Assembly (NCBI GenBank): GCA_902773245.1
Contig: CACYDY010000037.1
Location: 1 to 6,935, forward strand
Reading direction: 5' to 3'
Source of the DNA: an uncultured Ruminococcus sp.
Lineage (GTDB): Bacteria > Bacillota > Clostridia > Oscillospirales > Acutalibacteraceae
DNA: 6,935 bases
This document shows positions 6,314 through 6,935 of the stretch, in pieces. Numbering within the stretch: the stretch's first letter is position 1; every line of letters starts with the position of its first letter. A model generated the notes under the pieces. The model saw nothing but the letters and a program-made list of their open reading frames with translations, had not been told where the DNA came from and did no database searches. Both the position numbers and the translations under genes were made by a program.

Positions 6314-6847
6314 TTAATCCGTCAAAAGATACTCTCTCTTATGGTATTCAAGCTCTACAATACTCCACTTTTCACCAAAAAGCTCGCAAACCTCTTTTTT
6401 TCCGCTGCAAACCTCTTTAAAGCCTGCCGACTTGTAACAATAATATGCTGACCTGTTATTTTCAAACACCCCGATCGTCACAAGCTCTGCTCCTGCGATC
6501 CTGAAAGCATAATCAACAGCAAGACGTATCATTTTCGTTCCGTAACCACGACCTCTTTTTTTATTATCAACGATTACAAAACCGATTCTCAATTTTCTGT
6601 GATTACCCTCAACATACCTCAAAATAAAATGTCCGACTATGCCGCTGTCGTCGCAAGCCGTCATGGGGTAAAAATTATCCTGCTCTTCACAGTCGCCGTT
6701 GCAGTCGAAGTATTTGTAATTCATGTCATCTTGTGTAATAGGATACGAGTCGTATCTGTCAGACGTCCACTTCCTGAAAACAGTTTCGTCCTCACACCAG
6801 GAGAGTATGGTTTCAGCGTCGGCTTTCTTATACGGTCTTAAATACAT
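6314..6847 (-). CDS. GNAT family N-acetyltransferase (RimJ/RimL-like)
   Basis: This is a predicted cytoplasmic enzyme that transfers an acetyl group from acetyl-CoA to an amine. The substrate cannot be read from the sequence; relatives acetylate protein N-termini, small amines or antibiotics. The 177 residues cover one complete GNAT fold. The N-terminal MYLRPYKKADAETILSW is typical of the RimJ/RimL-like group. Strand 4 is RIGFVIVD (87-94), followed by the acetyl-CoA pyrophosphate loop R98-x-x-G101-x-G103 (KRGRGYGTKM). Motif B follows as VFENNRSAYYCYKSAGFKEV (127-146), with an Asn and a Tyr in the usual places. The start is supported by GGGGGAG (6856-6862), 8 bases before the ATG. It reads toward the parE-parC pair with no clear terminator in the 182-bp gap, so partial read-through is possible, but a functional link to the topoisomerase is not implied. 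Confidence 0.93.
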   Translation of the reverse strand: MYLRPYKKADAETILSWCEDETVFRKWTSDRYDSYPITQDDMNYKYFDCNGDCEEQDNFYPMTACDDSGIVGHFILRYVEGNHRKLRIGFVIVDNKKRGRGYGTKMIRLAVDYAFRIAGAELVTIGVFENNRSAYYCYKSAGFKEVCSGKKEVCELFGEKWSIVELEYHKREYLLTD

Positions 6848-6935
6848 TATTATTTCTCCCCCAAAAAATCGTATCGTTCACCATTTGGCTGCCCTTGGAT
6901 CCCGACCGCTAATTGATTTTTTTATCATTTATAAA

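Overview
The window looks like chromosomal housekeeping DNA from a low-to-moderate GC member of the Clostridia. The best guess is the Ruminococcus/Oscillospiraceae group. This rests on the Firmicutes-like RF2 and NrdR sequences, strong GGAGG/GGGGG ribosome binding sites, and a divergent topoisomerase IV-like gene pair of the kind I associate with Clostridia. No mobile element, CRISPR array, tRNA or rRNA is visible, and no undescribed system stands out.

Left part, plus strand (1-1730): the 3' portion of prfB (release factor 2) runs in from the left edge and ends at a perfect 13-bp hairpin terminator. After an AT-rich promoter region comes nrdR, which encodes the ATP/dATP-sensing repressor of ribonucleotide reductase genes. 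It ends at its own 11-bp GC-rich terminator. The two genes therefore look like separate transcription units. RF2 is encoded in one continuous frame through the place where most bacteria carry the programmed +1 frameshift.

Central part, minus strand (1884-6131): a two-gene operon, parE-like then parC-like with an 18-nt gap, encodes the two subunits of an ATP-dependent type IIA topoisomerase. All catalytic residues checked are present: the GHKL glutamate and asparagine, the QTK lysine, the TOPRIM EGDSA and DADVDG motifs, and the active-site tyrosine next to arginine. Several normally fixed motif positions differ, however, and the C-terminal DNA-wrapping domain is short with no canonical GyrA box. 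This suggests a decatenase/relaxase (topoisomerase IV-like) rather than a supercoiling gyrase. The operon converges on nrdR across about 150 bp of AT-rich spacer.

Right part, minus strand (6314-6847): a GNAT N-acetyltransferase of the RimJ/RimL-like group lies upstream of the topoisomerase operon, separated by 182 bp without an obvious terminator. The last 88 bases hold its ribosome binding site and short open stretches that cannot be assigned. No stretch longer than 300 bases lacks a gene.
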